DNA from: Liolophura sinensis | Taxonomy: Eukaryota > Mollusca > Polyplacophora > Chitonida > Chitonidae | Assembly (NCBI RefSeq): GCF_032854445.1 | Contig: NC_088297.1 | Coordinates: forward strand, 13,003,039 to 13,067,038 | Direction: 5' to 3' | DNA length: 64,000 bases | In this document: positions 35,540-47,745 of the stretch, one piece after another | Layout: each line of letters begins with the position of its first letter | How positions within the stretch are numbered: position 1 is the stretch's first letter | Program-made: the position numbers and the translations under genes | Notes under the pieces: generated by a model | Seen by the model: the letters and a program-made list of their open reading frames with translations, nothing else | What the model was told of the DNA's origin: nothing | Databases searched by the model: none

Positions 35540-35690
35540 ATATCGACCACCATTGTTTAAGTGAGACATTCTTGAGTATGGCGAAAAACACCAGATCAAA
35601 TAAATTGAGTATGGCGTTATTCTTGAGTGCGGCGTAAAACACCAAATCAAATAAATTGAGTATGGCGTTGAACAACAATGCAAATAAACT
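35540..35690 (+). repeat. SINE family A tail, duplicated twice locally
   Basis: TTCTTGAGT..GGCG(A/T)AAAACACCA followed by ATCAAATAAATTGAGTATGGCG occurs twice in succession, with a third partial copy. The tail has been tandemly copied. Confidence 0.8.
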
Positions 35691-35867
35691 AATCCAAAAA
35701 CTAGTCTTTCACATATGTAATACTATGTTTTCTAAGTAATATTATGGTACTGTAACAGAAATAAGGGACAACATGCTACCTGCAAATGTAACAACAGGAC
35801 AAATTGGCATATACAACACAATAGTTTGTTTATCGGACCCTCAAGCCCTCTTCTCCAGCCCCCATAT

Positions 35868-36095
35868 CCGGGTCGAATCATGCCAAAGACATGCATTTGT
35901 TGCTGCCTCGCCTGGCGCTCACCACTGAGAGGTTAGAGCAAGGCAACAAAACTAGCTGGCCCGTTGTCAGTATAATGTGACTCAATGGGGTGTCATGTCT
36001 GGTGTCTTCGGAATGGTACTTCAGTATCATGGACTCGCCCTGACACAAGAAGGCACGGTATATGTACACACACCTAATGACTCCTCATATAAATA
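35868..36095 (+). repeat. tRNA-SINE family B copy
   Basis: GGGTCGAATCATGCCAAAGAC, GAGGTTAGAGCAAGGCAACA, TGTCTGGTGTCTTCGG and GACTCGCCCTGACACAAGAA are in family order, head on the left. Confidence 0.85.
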
Positions 36096-36557
36096 CAACT
36101 TGCTGTTTCCTTAACACTTTGTTTGTCCATGACATATGCATTGTAATATAAAGCGCATACACGTGACAAATGGTGTCACAAAAGGTGACCTACCTTTGAG
36201 ATGCTACACGGCTGGAGATGCCCTGGGTTTTTACTCTTCACAGTAGTTTTATATGCTTAACAGTCCTGCAGTGCACATTAAATTGTTTTGACTTTTTTTC
36301 CATTTTTTTTTTTTTTTTACACTTTTTTATTAAAAGTGGTACAGTCATGGCCGAACCGGACGTGCCATTGTATACATGTGTCACGTGAATTTGTCGTGCA
36401 TAGTATGTTCCGCATCGGTGTATAAGATGTCCGTTTCCGACAAGGAAGTAAAAATGTTATATGCCCTTCTCTAAATTGGAGTCCCCGTTGTGTAGGCGAC
36501 TCTCACTGTTGCACACCCCTTGCAACGCACGCGCCGCTCTCGGCGTTCACTTGCATA

Positions 36558-36594
36558 TTTTGTACAGAAATCTGTACAAAATTTCTGTACAAAA
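36558..36594. repeat. Perfect 14-bp inverted repeat
   Basis: TTTTGTACAGAAAT, then a 9-base spacer CTGTACAAA, then ATTTCTGTACAAAA. The spacer repeats the arm's core, so TGTACA occurs three times. Confidence 0.9.
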
Positions 36595-37244
36595 GCTTGG
36601 AGAAGCAGCGATTCTTCTTTTCTGTGCTAAACCTGAGCATGCCTAAATGCGCCGCACAGTCAGAAGGGACGCTCAGATTCCACCAACGAGTCGACAATCG
36701 TTCCAGCACGGGTGCGACCTTCCATTTCCGTGATTCCACAAATTCCTTGTCCACAGGCTACAAGAGTATCAATTCACACCAGATCAGGTCGTAGAATAAA
36801 ACCACCTGATGGACTGGACATTCGAACGTTAAAGCTAAATTAAAGTTTATTATCAGTAGTTTACTCACATGTGGTGAAATGAACATTTACTACATTTCAG
36901 ATTTATAATGAACATTTATTTCATGATTTAACATGGCCAGTAATGCCAGCGTTAATCTGCATTCAAATATGCTCGTTTTCTATCATTGACATTGGGTTAC
37001 TTCATAAGCATTTCTCAAAGTGAACTTGTCCGTTGGTTATTTAAATCATAACATTGTCAGAATGACCATTTAATTTCCATGAATATTTAAGTGATGAGAA
37101 TCTAACTGTAAGCTTGGACAAGCAGTGATTCTTCTTTTATAAACAAGGCTCCATTATTGAGAGGGGAGAGGTCATGTGATGTTATGCAATGTACCAGTCC
37201 GGAGTTGTGTAAAGGTACTAGTGTTGAAACGCCCATACCCACGG

Positions 37245-37650
37245 CCATATGCACGTTGCTGTTCCCACGTACGGTCGGAGAGGAAATCAGCATGAGCTGG
37301 ACTTGAACTCACAGCCACTGCATTGGTGAATGGCTACTGGATTATTGCACCGCGCTGGCATCCAACCATAAAACTACCCGTTATCGTGTACGTGTAAAGT
37401 GCCTGATTATGAATGGCATTATAGACAACAATCAAATAGATGAAAAATAAATAAAAAGCACTTTTGTTTATACCTCGTCTGTACAACTGCATGATTTTAT
37501 TTCAAAGATACCCTGCATGGTCGTGGGTTTCTCCCGGGCTCTGTCCGGTTTCCTCCCACCATAATGCTGGCCGCGCTTCTATAAGTGAAATACTTTTGAG
37601 TACCGGTACGGCGTAAAACGCCAATCAAACAAACAAACAAGCATGTACAC
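37245..37650. repeat. Two SINE family A fragments in opposite orientation
   Basis: A minus fragment at about 37245-37372 (CACGTACGGTCGGAGAGG and CATGAGCTGGACTTGAACTC) is followed by a plus tail fragment at about 37517-37650 (CCCACCATAATGCTGGCCGC), ending in (CAAA)n. Confidence 0.8.
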
Positions 37651-38089
37651 ATATCCAACAAACATATAGTAGATCTGAGGTCTGTTTAATTCTTCCTATC
37701 GTAACTTTCAGAAATACTAAGTTTATGTGAATGTTAATTAAAAAGTTGGGAACCAGGCTTATTCATCACGCAGCTAACACATATCAGTATTGTAATAGTT
37801 ATCATTTGTTAATTCGACCAGGAAGTATACCCTTGTCAGCACATTGCTCATGTTTTTGAGTCATATATTGACTTGAAGTGTGCAAATAGTAAAATAGCTT
37901 TCGAATACATACACATAAGGCACGCAGCCAGTACACGGGGTTACATTTCCAACCGGATATTAGTCAAGTACGTGTTGTAGTACCATGCTATATCTTTTGA
38001 ATACGGTACCACATTTGAGGAAGGCCTGACTGGTTAAAGGGACTGGATTTATTAACTCCGCTGAGGAGGTCATGTTTTTGACGGCGTTT

Positions 38090-38275
38090 ATTAGTCTGTG
38101 TGTTTCTGTGGGTGTCTCTGTGTGTCTGTCTGTATGGCTGTGTGTATGTCTGTGATTCTGTGCGTGTGTCTGTCTGTGCAAGCGTCTGTGTGTGTCTGTT
38201 TGCCTGTCTGTCTGTATGACTGTCTGTATGACTGTCCTACCGTCGGTCTGTCTGTTTGTATGTTTGTCTTTTTTA
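38090..38275. repeat. TGTC/TGTG simple repeat, block 1
   Basis: Degenerate (CTGT)n with TGTGTGTCTGTCTG variants. Confidence 0.92.
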
Positions 38276-38614
38276 TATGTCTTGAAAAAGTAATGGTTTA
38301 GGATGAAACTTATATATATAGTGCATATATTTAAGCCTTAAGTACACGAGCGTAATTAAGACAAACACATTAAGTTGTGGATCGGTGTCCGGATTTTGGA
38401 ATTTCTTAAACAATTTTCCCCCACTGATGAATATTACAGACATGCAGAGTGATATCCCTGTCTCTAGTGGGGGTGGAGATGGGGGACTGGGATGGGTAAA
38501 GGGATTGCATATTTAGCTGTGTTGTAGGTGTGCGCTCTCGAAATCCCTTCTACGTCTAGTTCTGGTCACAATTGTTAGTAGTTAGTAGTAGTAATTGTCG
38601 CGAATACTACTTAC

Positions 38615-38985
38615 AGCGTCTGCCTGTGTGTGTCTGTTTTGTGTCTGTCTAACCCTGACTGTCTGTCTGTTTGTCCTGCTTGCCTGTCTCTGGCTGTCCG
38701 TATGTCTTCATGTCTGCCTGTATAACTGTCTGTCTGTCTGTAAACCTGTCCATCTGTGTCTGTCTGTATGCCTGTCTGTGTGTCTCTATGCCTATCTGTC
38801 TGTATGCCTGCCTACCGGTGTGCCTGTCTGTCTGTCTGTGTGCCAGTCTGTCTCTCTGTCTGTCTGTATGCCTGTCTGTCAGTCTGTTTATGTCTGTTTA
38901 TTACCTATCTGTTTATCTATGCTTGTCTGCCTCTATGCCTGTCATTCTGTCTGTCTGCCCGCATGTCTGTCTGTATGCCTTTTGA
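38615..38985. repeat. TGTC-type satellite, block 2
   Basis: Degenerate CTGTCTGTATGCCTG variants. A stretch of about 150 bp here (from TCCATCTGTGTCTGTCTGTA) recurs nearly unchanged at about 39360-39430 in block 3, a local duplication. Confidence 0.92.
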
Positions 38986-39204
38986 AATAGCGTAGCTTTA
39001 TTACTTCTGATACATTCACTGAAAAAACTGATAGCCCAACTACGCTTAACGTAACTTAAAAAGTTCCATTGGTCACACTGGTTAAATATTGCGTTGCCGA
39101 GCATACTACTCATAGCGCGTGCGCCGCTGTTTACATTGGCTTTATATCACTGCCACTACCAATAAATTTTGTTATATGTAGAATCCTGAACAACGACAAG
39201 GTCA

Positions 39205-39440
39205 CAAGGTCTGTCTGTTTGTCCTGCCTGCCTGTCTCTGACTGTCCATATGTCTGCATGTCTGTGTGTATGCGTACCTGTGTCTGTCTGTCTGCCTCTG
39301 TCTGGCTTTGTGCCTGTCTACCTGCCTGTCTGTCTGTATAACTGTCTCTCTGTAAACCTGTCCATCTGTGTCTGTCTGTATGCCTGTCTGTGTGTCTCTA
39401 TGCCTATCTGTCTGTATGCCTACCGGTGTGCCTACCGGTG

Positions 39441-39471
<31 letters not shown>

Positions 39472-40048
39472 GTATCTGTCTGTCTGTCTGTTTATGTCTG
39501 TTTACCTGTCTGTCTGTCTGTATGCCAGTCTGTCTCTCTGTCTGTCTGCATGTCTGTCTGCCAGTCTGTCTACATGCCTGTCAGTTTGTCTGCATGCCTG
39601 TCTGTCAGTCTGTCTGCATGCCTGTCTGTCAGTCTGTCTGCATGCCTGTCTGTTAGTCTGTCTGTCTGCCTGTCTGTCAGTCTGCATGCCTGTCTGTCTG
39701 TCTGTCTACATGCCTGTCAGTCTGTGTGCATGTCTGTCTGTTAGTCTGTCTGTTAGTCTGTCTGTCTATCAGTCTGCATGCCTGTCTGTCAGTCTGTCTG
39801 CATGCCTGTCTGTCAGTCTGCATGCCTGTCTGTCAGTCTGTCTACATGCCTGTCAGTCTGTCTGCATGCCTGTCTGTCAGTCTGTCAGTATACCTGTCTG
39901 TCAGTCTGTCTGCATGCCTGTCTGTTAGTCTGTCTGTCTGCCTGTCTATCAGTTTGCATGCCTGTCTGTCAGTCTGTCTGCATGCCTGTCTGTCAGTCTG
40001 TCTGCATGCCTGTCTGTCAGTCTGTCTGCATGCCTGTCTGTCAGTCTG
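39205..40048. repeat. TGTC-type satellite, block 3, with 24-bp units
   Basis: The right half is organised as 24-bp units, CATGCCTGTCTGTCAG plus TCTGTCTG, up to 40048. The Cys/Leu/Ser/Val open frames (ACLSVCLH) on the plus strand and the RQTDRQ frame on the minus strand are artefacts. Confidence 0.95.
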
Positions 40049-40566
40049 GACTATGTAATGGGCTATATTGTTTTCCGCCGTGTTGACTTTTGGTTACAGT
40101 ATCTAATTAGCATTAAACCGCATCAAATGTAGTGAATGCGCATGCGCATATGTAAAATGATAACCGGATGATGACGCTTAATACAAAACTGTGAGAATGC
40201 AGAAAGCAACAGCTTTAAAATGTTTTAAGTTTAAATATTAAAATGTTACTTTGTCGCAAATGAAAAGTACGTAGCCTATATTGTTAGAGTCAACCGAGTA
40301 TCTCGAATATATATCTCAATATACCCCGTCTGGATGACGATTTAATTGAATTATTTCGCCTTTCTTCGTTGAAGGAAACCGTTAAATTGCCACCCTTATA
40401 TAGTCAGTCCTGACACCACCGGCTCTCAACTGGAAATACGCATCTTGACTTAATTAATATTTAAGAAACAAATGTGGAATTTGAAATGTAAATGAACGCA
40501 TTTAGTCTGTAACAAAGTTACAAACCATTAAAATTTGAATGGAATTAAAATCGATTTCTTTCGAAT

Positions 40567-41150
40567 AAGATAATCTTACCCGCTTCCATCTCGGGCCACT
40601 TGCAATCCCCATTTAGGAATGTCCGCCTTGTAACATGAAATAAAACAATATGACCTGCTCACAAGTAAATCACATCCTATGCATCTATCAGTTGGGTTAG
40701 ATAAGGGGAGGTAACTGTGAAATCCTATGTACGCCAAGTTGCAGCGTAGTTTACCCCGAGAAATATCATGGGGTGGAGTATTCGTGTACTGTGTCACTGT
40801 ATACCAGTAGATGTGCAGTTCCTGTGTAAATTCAATCTTCTTGATCAGTGCGTGTTGGTCAGACCTCCACTTGTTACCCGATCTTGTATTAGACAGGAAA
40901 ATGATGCGTCGGAAGAACTCTGATATGCTTATTTACCCGGTGAGTATAACAAATGAACTTAACACGGGCAATGCTTAAAGTTATCCGCCGATAGAATGGA
41001 AATGTAACCGCCTCCATAACTACACGGCCACTGGGCTGCAGTTTTCACACCTCTATCAGTATGATAAACCAAACCCTTCCCGTTCAAATTAACGTGCGAC
41101 GTTGATGCATGTGGATTCTTACACGGGTAGGAGTACTGTGGATGCTTCAA
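40567..41150 (-). other. Weak minus-strand exon candidates in intron 1
   Basis: Two frames look mildly protein-like. One is 41150-40959 (HVNLNGKGLVYHTDRG, ending NFKHCPC and stop). The other is 40797-40576, with Cys residues (RCIGCDLLVSRSYCF) running into a donor, GAAGCGG|GTAAGA, at about 40578. I cannot link them or name a family. Nested minus-strand coding or chance are both possible. Confidence 0.2.
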
Positions 41151-43360
41151 TATACATGTATGTTTGCCCCGAGTTTGTTTCTGTTACCATGGCATGAATC
41201 CCTTGACTGGACAGATGATTTGGGTAATATTACCTAATAAACGCCACCTTTAATTCACTCTTAGTGACATGTAACCACTGGGTGCTAACGTCTTAGCTTT
41301 TCAGCTACTAGACGAGCTCCCGTAGTTTCGTCATTGGTTACCCCCAGTTTGTGCTATGGGTAAATTAAATCTTGGTACCGGCTACCCCGAGCTGCTTCTG
41401 AGGAATATTATTGCTGACTGAGGTCCATGTTATTTCCGTATTTTTTCCAAATTTGTTATTCATGCGTATGGAAAGAGCATGTTAATTCAGTGTACTCACA
41501 TTGTAGTGACTGCACACACGACTCAGCCAAAGACCAAGTGAAGATCACGTTTCCTTCCCAAATTTATATCTTCGCGCCTCGCGCGAAAAGTGCCACCTGT
41601 CGATGAAATATTAACCAATCACTGTGAAGCATAGCCACCTGGCGGTTTCTGGACATAACCTCTAATCTATTCTGTATTTTCCCATATATTTGCCCTAATA
41701 GTAAATTTCATATCACAGAAACCATGTGGTATATTACTTAAAATATTAACGAAATTGACCACAGTATTGAAACGGCTGTTTTCCTCAAAGACATTGTCAC
41801 GTAATAGCTCCATTTCTCGCTGCATCCCATGTGACATGTAAACAATGTGGCGATCTTCGCACGATATTCTCAGTGAATCAAATCACGAGGTGAATATTGA
41901 TTAACTTTAAACAAATTCTACAAGTTTGAAGTTGTTGTGTAAAAATAGTGTAATTACGCAATAAAGGTATGTAAACAGCGTAAATGGGAAAATAAGAACA
42001 ATCTTAGGGTAATCCGTGAAACTCCATGTACATCACAATGTCAACAAAATATGTATGAAGGGTTTCGTCACACTGTATGTATGTATGCACATGCTTAGGG
42101 TCTTACGTCGTATTTACTTAACAATTTTTTAGTTGTATGACAACGAGGATGTGTGTTAGATGTGTGAACCAGTGGCGGAGTAGGGCAACTTTCATCGAGG
42201 AATGTAGTTACGAGAGCTACGGAATGAAACGGTTCCAAATTTGTCGAACTGACGTTAAGGAACACCTACCGCTGTTCACAGGTGCATTAAAACTTCCCAA
42301 GCATAAATCGACGTCATCCATGTGGTCAGTGTAATTAACTAACCTGTTGTGAGATTTGCCGAACCGAAAAAGTCCGTGTCAATCATGTCTGTTCATAAAA
42401 AATAATCACGTATTCCGAGACTATACCGTATCAGTTCCAGAGTTAGATCTTAAATTTATTTCATTTTTCTCAGCTTAGCTTTCATAAATACAGATCTGTT
42501 GTCTTCCATTCACTTACCTGGAACTCTGTCTTTTCGAGTGTGTTGTCTTGAATATGTCAAAGCTGTGTGCTACAAAATCGTGTTTCCTTTAACTCTGAAG
42601 TAATTCTGTCTTGATTTCACCAAGTTATTCGTCAATAATAAAGATCATAAAGTCACAATTATCACAAATGTACCCGATGCATTGGCAGCAAGCTAAACTT
42701 TGCTAGCCGACATTTTCAGTTTGAGTCCGCCGAACTCGTTATCGTCCGGAAAAGATAGACTCTTGGAATTATTGGGTTAAACTCAAGAATATATACATCA
42801 TTAAAACTTGATCGGAATTCTTAGCTTTAATTTGTATGTTAATAATGAACAGAAGGAGCTACAATCAAGTAGTGTGAAAAGAGAGGATCTAATTTTGTGA
42901 ACGTCGTCACTTGATTCGACAATGGCTTTTTGTGATGTTCTGTCTTGTGGATGCGTCGCTACATTGGTGTTAATTGTGATGTTATGGCCTTCATTATTCC
43001 GGCATATTGAGGTGATATGATTTCAGAATTAGTTTGAGATCATGGGACATGTCGTTGTGTGGCATTCAGTGTTGCCGACAGGAGCCAAGTTAATGAAGGT
43101 AACGATTCAGAACAGTAAATGTGGAAACTAATCTGGGAAGATCTGAGGTCATGATGTAGATTTATAGGTGGGAAGTTTTAATGCGCGGATGTTTCCGTCA
43201 GTCCGACAAATTTGGGGCAGTTAATATCGTAATTGCGATGCTCGATAAGAATTTACCCACTCAGCGACTAATGTATGTACATACACTGACTACTTGTGGC
43301 TGGACGAGTCCATGTCGGTAAATATTTATTCATTGACTGGATCTTTCCTTAATGCCATTG
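41151..43360. other. Intron 1, middle: no exon recognised
   Basis: AT-rich. A family B tail fragment lies at 42075-42160 (CTTAGGGTCTTACGTCGTAT) and the sequence after it resembles family C. Confidence 0.45.
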
Positions 43361-43369
43361 TGGAGAAGT

Positions 43370-43690
43370 TTTCACTTGTACCATGATGATCTTCATGGGT
43401 GGGGGAAACCGAAGTGCCTGGCGTAATCCACTGGCTTTTGGCAAGTTACTGACGAACACACCCACACATGACATACAAAAATGCACATCATATTGCTGGA
43501 AGACATGTTATCTTCAACGAGCCGGTGCGAGATTGCGCAAACGAGAACACGTGCCCGGTGGACCATTTATTGTCACCAAGGCCCCGCAAGTGGTGTGAGC
43601 GGGTGAATATTCAAATTTCAAGACCGGGCTTGAACCCGTACCCGTGTACAGCGATTGGAATGCAAACGCCTCTAGCGGTTGCCCCTAAAC
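43370..43690 (-). repeat. Dispersed repeat family C with tRNA-like head
   Basis: TGGGGGAAACCGAAGTGCCTGG, TTTTGGCAAGTTACTGACGAA and, at the right, CGGGCTTGAACCCGTACCCG (reverse of a B-box-like GGGTTCAAGCCCG). Related sequence lies at 49478-49650. Confidence 0.6.
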
Positions 43691-43745
43691 CTTTTCGCTC
43701 TTTCATACACTCATATTTAGATGTAGTCCGAGATCGCTGTGACAT

Positions 43746-43842
43746 TAGGTTTGTCAAAAAGTGTGTTCGGCCAATGATGGCCCCAAACCAACATTGGTTT
43801 AACTGGGGCCATCCTTGGCCGAACAAATTTTACCAAACCTAA
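43746..43842. repeat. ~97-bp imperfect palindrome, hairpin or MITE-like
   Basis: The left arm (AGGTTTGTCAAAA, GTTCGGCCAATGATGGCCCC, AACCAA) pairs with the right arm (TTGGTTTAACTGGGGCCATC, CTTGGCCGAAC, TTTTACCAAACCT). Only about four bases separate the arms at the tip. An RNA copy would fold into a long stem of pre-miRNA size. Confidence 0.8.
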
Positions 43843-44299
43843 CATGAAAATGATTAGGTGTAAAGTACTAATCCTTCACGCAATCAGTCTGACATGCAAA
43901 GTTTTACCTTGATATTAAAATGCTATGCAGTCAAGAGTTAAGTTATAACTATATGGCACATGTTAAGCACATGTATACATATTTACTTGTGATTTATGAA
44001 ATACATGCCTAAAACAGTATAGTAAATAGCGCTTGTTTGTGATTATAGCCGTCAAAACAATTGGGGTGAATTGTGTCACCCTGACACGAAGGAAAGTTAG
44101 TGATGAACAGCTGATGTAAAGATGTTGACTAGTAAAAGTTAGAATCAAATTGTTATTCCGCCTGTATATTAGCACAATATGTGAAAAATTACCGGTGACT
44201 TCCAGTCTCAGATTTGTCAATTTATCTAAAAAAAACAGGAAGGTTTGGTTAAAAATTTCCCCACATATGCCTACTGTTCTACTGCAATACTGAAGACGC

Positions 44300-47200
44300 T
44301 CCATTAAGAACAGGCAGGCGCCTGTTGTCAGCAGAGGAGACGCCACGCTGTATAAGAGAGGCGCCAGTAGGGAAGACCTCACACTATACAACAGCAGGCA
44401 CCAGTTGTCAATATGGAAGACCCCTCAATAGGGAAGACCTCACATTATAGGAGGCACCACTTGTCAATAGGGAAGACCTCACACTATACAATAACAGGTA
44501 CCAGTTGTCAATAGGGAAGACCTCACACTATACAACAGCAGGTACCAGTTGTCAATATGGAAAACCCCACACTATACAAGAGGATCGAGCCGCCAGTTGT
44601 CCATAGGGAAGTCGTCACAATAAACAAGAGCAGGCACCGGTTGTCAATAGGGAAGACCCCCACACTATACAAGAGGATCGAGGCACTATTTGTCAATAGG
44701 GAGGATCTCGCACTATACAACAGCAGGTACCAGTTGTCAATATGGAAAACCCCACACTATACAAGAGGATCGAGGCACCAGTTGTTTATTGGGAAAACGC
44801 CACACTGTATAACAGCAGGCACCAGTTGTCCATAGGGAAGTCCTCACATTAAACAAGAGCAGGCACCGGTTGTCAATAGGGAAGACCCCCACACTATACA
44901 ACAACAAGCACCAATTATGAGTGGGGCAGTCCTCACAATAAACAAGAGCAGGCACCGGTTGTCAATAGGGAAGACCCCCACACTATACAAGAGGATCGAG
45001 GCACTATTTGTCAATAGGGAGGATCTCGCACTATACAACAGCAGGTACCAGTTGTCAATATGGAAAACCCCACACTATACAAGAGGATCGAGGCACCAGT
45101 TGTTTATTGGGAAAACGCCACACTGTATAACAGCAGGCACCAGTTGTCCATAGGGAAGTCCTCACATTAAACAAGAGCAGGCACCGGTTGTCAATAGGGA
45201 AGACCCCACACTACACAACAACAAGCACCAATTATAAGTGGGGCAGTCCTCACAATAAACAAGAGCAGGCACCGGTTGTCAATAGGGAAGACCCCACACT
45301 CTACAAGAGGATCGAGGTACCATTTGTCTATAGGGAAACCTCAAACTATACAAGAGGAAGCACCAGTTGTCAATAGGGAAAACCTCACACTATACAACAG
45401 CAGGTACCAGTTGTCAATAGGGAAAAAGGGGTCTTCGTGGCTCAGTTGGTTAGCGCTCTAGCTTAGCGTAATGACCCAGAAGTCTCTCACCAGTGCAGTT
45501 GCTGTGAGTCCATGCTGGCTTCCTCTCCGGCCGTTCGTGGCAAAGTATGCCAGCAGTCTGCGGATGGCCGTGGGTTTCCCCCAGGTTCTGCCCGGTTTCC
45601 ACCCACCATAATGCTGGCCGCCGTCAAATACGTGAAATATTCTTGAGTACGGAGTAAAACACCAATCAAATAAATAAATAAAACAGTAAATCAATAGGGA
45701 AAACCCCACATTACACAACAGCAGGCAGCAGTTGCCAATAGGGAGTATCCCACACTATACAAGAGTAGGCATCGGTTGTCAGTAGGGAAGAGGCCACACC
45801 ATACAAGATCTGGCACCTGTCGTCAAAAGGAAAGACTCAGTTTTATGCAAGAACACGTACCGCTTGTTAATAGGGAAGATGCCACCCTACACAACAACAG
45901 GTACTGGTTGTCAATGGGGAAGATCCTACAGTACAAAAGAGCAGGCACCGGTTGTCAATAGGGAAGATCCCACACTACAAAAGAGGAGGCACACTTCTCA
46001 AAATGGAAGACCACAAACTACACAACAACAACAGGCACCGGTTGTCAGTAGGGAAGATGACACACTATACAACATCAGGTACCAGTTGTCAATGGGAAAG
46101 ATACCACAATACACAACAAAAAGCACTGGTTGTCAATGCGGAAGACGCCACACTACACAAGAGCAGGCACAGGTTGTCAATGCAGAAGACGCCACACTAC
46201 ACAACAGCAGGCACCAGTTGTCAATGTGGAAGACGCCATACTATACAAAAGTAGGTACCAGTTGTCAAGGAAAGACCCCACGGAACACAACAGAAGAAAC
46301 CGATTGTCAATGCGGAAGATACCAAACTATACAAGAGCTGGCACCGGTTGTCAATAGTGAAGACATCACACTATACAAGAGGAGGCACCAGTTCTCAATA
46401 GGGAAGACCCCTGACAATACAACAACAGGCACCAGTTGTCAGCCGGGAAGACGCCATACTGTACAGTTGTCAATAGAGAAGATCCCACACTATACAGCAG
46501 CAGGCACCAGTTGTTAATAGGGAAGACCCCACACTATACAAGAGGAGGCACCACTTGCCATTAGGGAAGGCCTCACACTATACAAGATGAGGCACCAGTT
46601 GTCAATATGATAAATCCCACACTATACAACAGCAGGCACCAGTTGTCAATAGGGAAAACCACACGCTACATAACAGCACCCACTAGTTGTGAAAAGGGGG
46701 TATCCCACACTATACAAGAGTAGGCACCTGTTGTCAGGAGGGAAGACCCCACACTATACAAGAGCTGGCACCAGTCGTCAATAGCAAAGACGCCACATTA
46801 TACAAGAGCAGGCACCAGTTGTCAAATGGGAAGACCCAACACTACACAAGAGAAGGCACCACTTGTCAAACGAGAAGACCCAACACTACACAACAGCAGG
46901 TACTGGTTGCCAGTAGGGAAGATCCCACACTTCACAAGAGGAGACACCACTTGTTAATATGGAAGACCCCACACTACACAACAACAGACACCGGTTGTCA
47001 ATGGGGATTATGCCACACTATACAAGAGCTGGCACCATTTATCAATAGTGAATACCGCACACTATACAACAGAAGGCACAAGTTGTCAGTGGGAAAGACC
47101 CCACACAACACAACAGAAAGCACCCGTTGTCAATAGGGAAGACGCCACACTGCACAAGAGCATGCATCGGTTGTCAGTAGGGAAGACCCCACACTATACA

Positions 47201-47745
47201 AGAAGAGGCACCGGGTTGTTAATGGGGAACACCCCACAGTACACAACAGCAGGTATTGGTTGTCAATAGGGATGATCCTACAGTAGACAAGAGCAGGCAC
47301 CGGTTGTCAATAAAGAGGACTCCACACTATACAAGAGGAGGAACCGGGTTCTCAGTAGGGAAGACCCCACACTACACACCAGCAGGCACCGGTTGTCAAT
47401 GTAAAACACGCCACACTCAGCAAAAGCAGGTACCTGTTGTCAATGGGAAAGATCCCACAATACCACAGAAAGCACCCGTTGTCAATAGGGAAGACGCCAC
47501 ACCGCACAAGAGCATGCATCGGTTGTCAATAAGGAAGACCCCACAATATACAACAGCAGGCACCAGTTGTCAAAAGGAAAGACCGCATACTACACAAGAG
47601 TAGGCACCACTTGTCAATAGAGAAGACCTCACACTACACAACAGCAGGTACTGGTTGTCAGTAGGGAAGATCCTACAGTACACAAGAGGAGTCAGGAAGA
47701 CGCCATAGTGTAGAAGAAGAGACACCAGTTGTCAATAGGGAATAC
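44300..47745. repeat. ~44-bp minisatellite array, about 75 units
   Basis: Units follow AGCAGGCACCAGTTGTCAAT, then AGGGAAGACC, then CCACACTATACAAC, usually 43-46 bp. Variants include TATACAAGAGGA and GGTACCAG. A higher-order copy of about 310 bp at 44616-44900 recurs at 44934-45218 (offset 318). A SINE splits the array at 45428-45682. Apparent open frames (SIGKTPHYTRGS) read the repeat. There is no spacer diversity and no cas gene, so it is not CRISPR. Confidence 0.95.
45428..45682 (+). repeat. tRNA-SINE family A inserted in the minisatellite
   Basis: Head GTCTTCGTGGCTCAGTTGG, body and tail ACACCAATCAAATAAATAAA. TCAATAGGGAAAA stands on both sides (about 45414 and 45691). It may be the target-site duplication, but the same string is part of the satellite unit. 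Confidence 0.93.

Larger units (their letters stand above)
34831..38085. other. Intron 1, left part: repeats, no exon
   Basis: Contains SINE pieces listed separately, a perfect 14-bp inverted repeat at 36558-36594 and a possible decayed THAP-like frame at about 36640-36760. No supported exon. Confidence 0.45.

Noticed and set aside
39250-40086. Long plus-strand frames rich in Cys, Leu, Ser and Val (up to 186 residues)
   Set aside because: They translate the TGTC satellite in several frames at once; there is no start context, splice site or non-repeat sequence.
45864-46517. 217-residue open frame (SIGKTPHYTTTGTSCQ pattern)
   Set aside because: It reads the 44-bp minisatellite; neighbouring frames are open over the same repeat.
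44300-47745. CRISPR array
   Set aside because: The repeats are contiguous, variable in sequence and 43-46 bp without unique spacers, in a eukaryotic intron; it is a minisatellite. The 54-56.8 kb array was rejected for the same reason.
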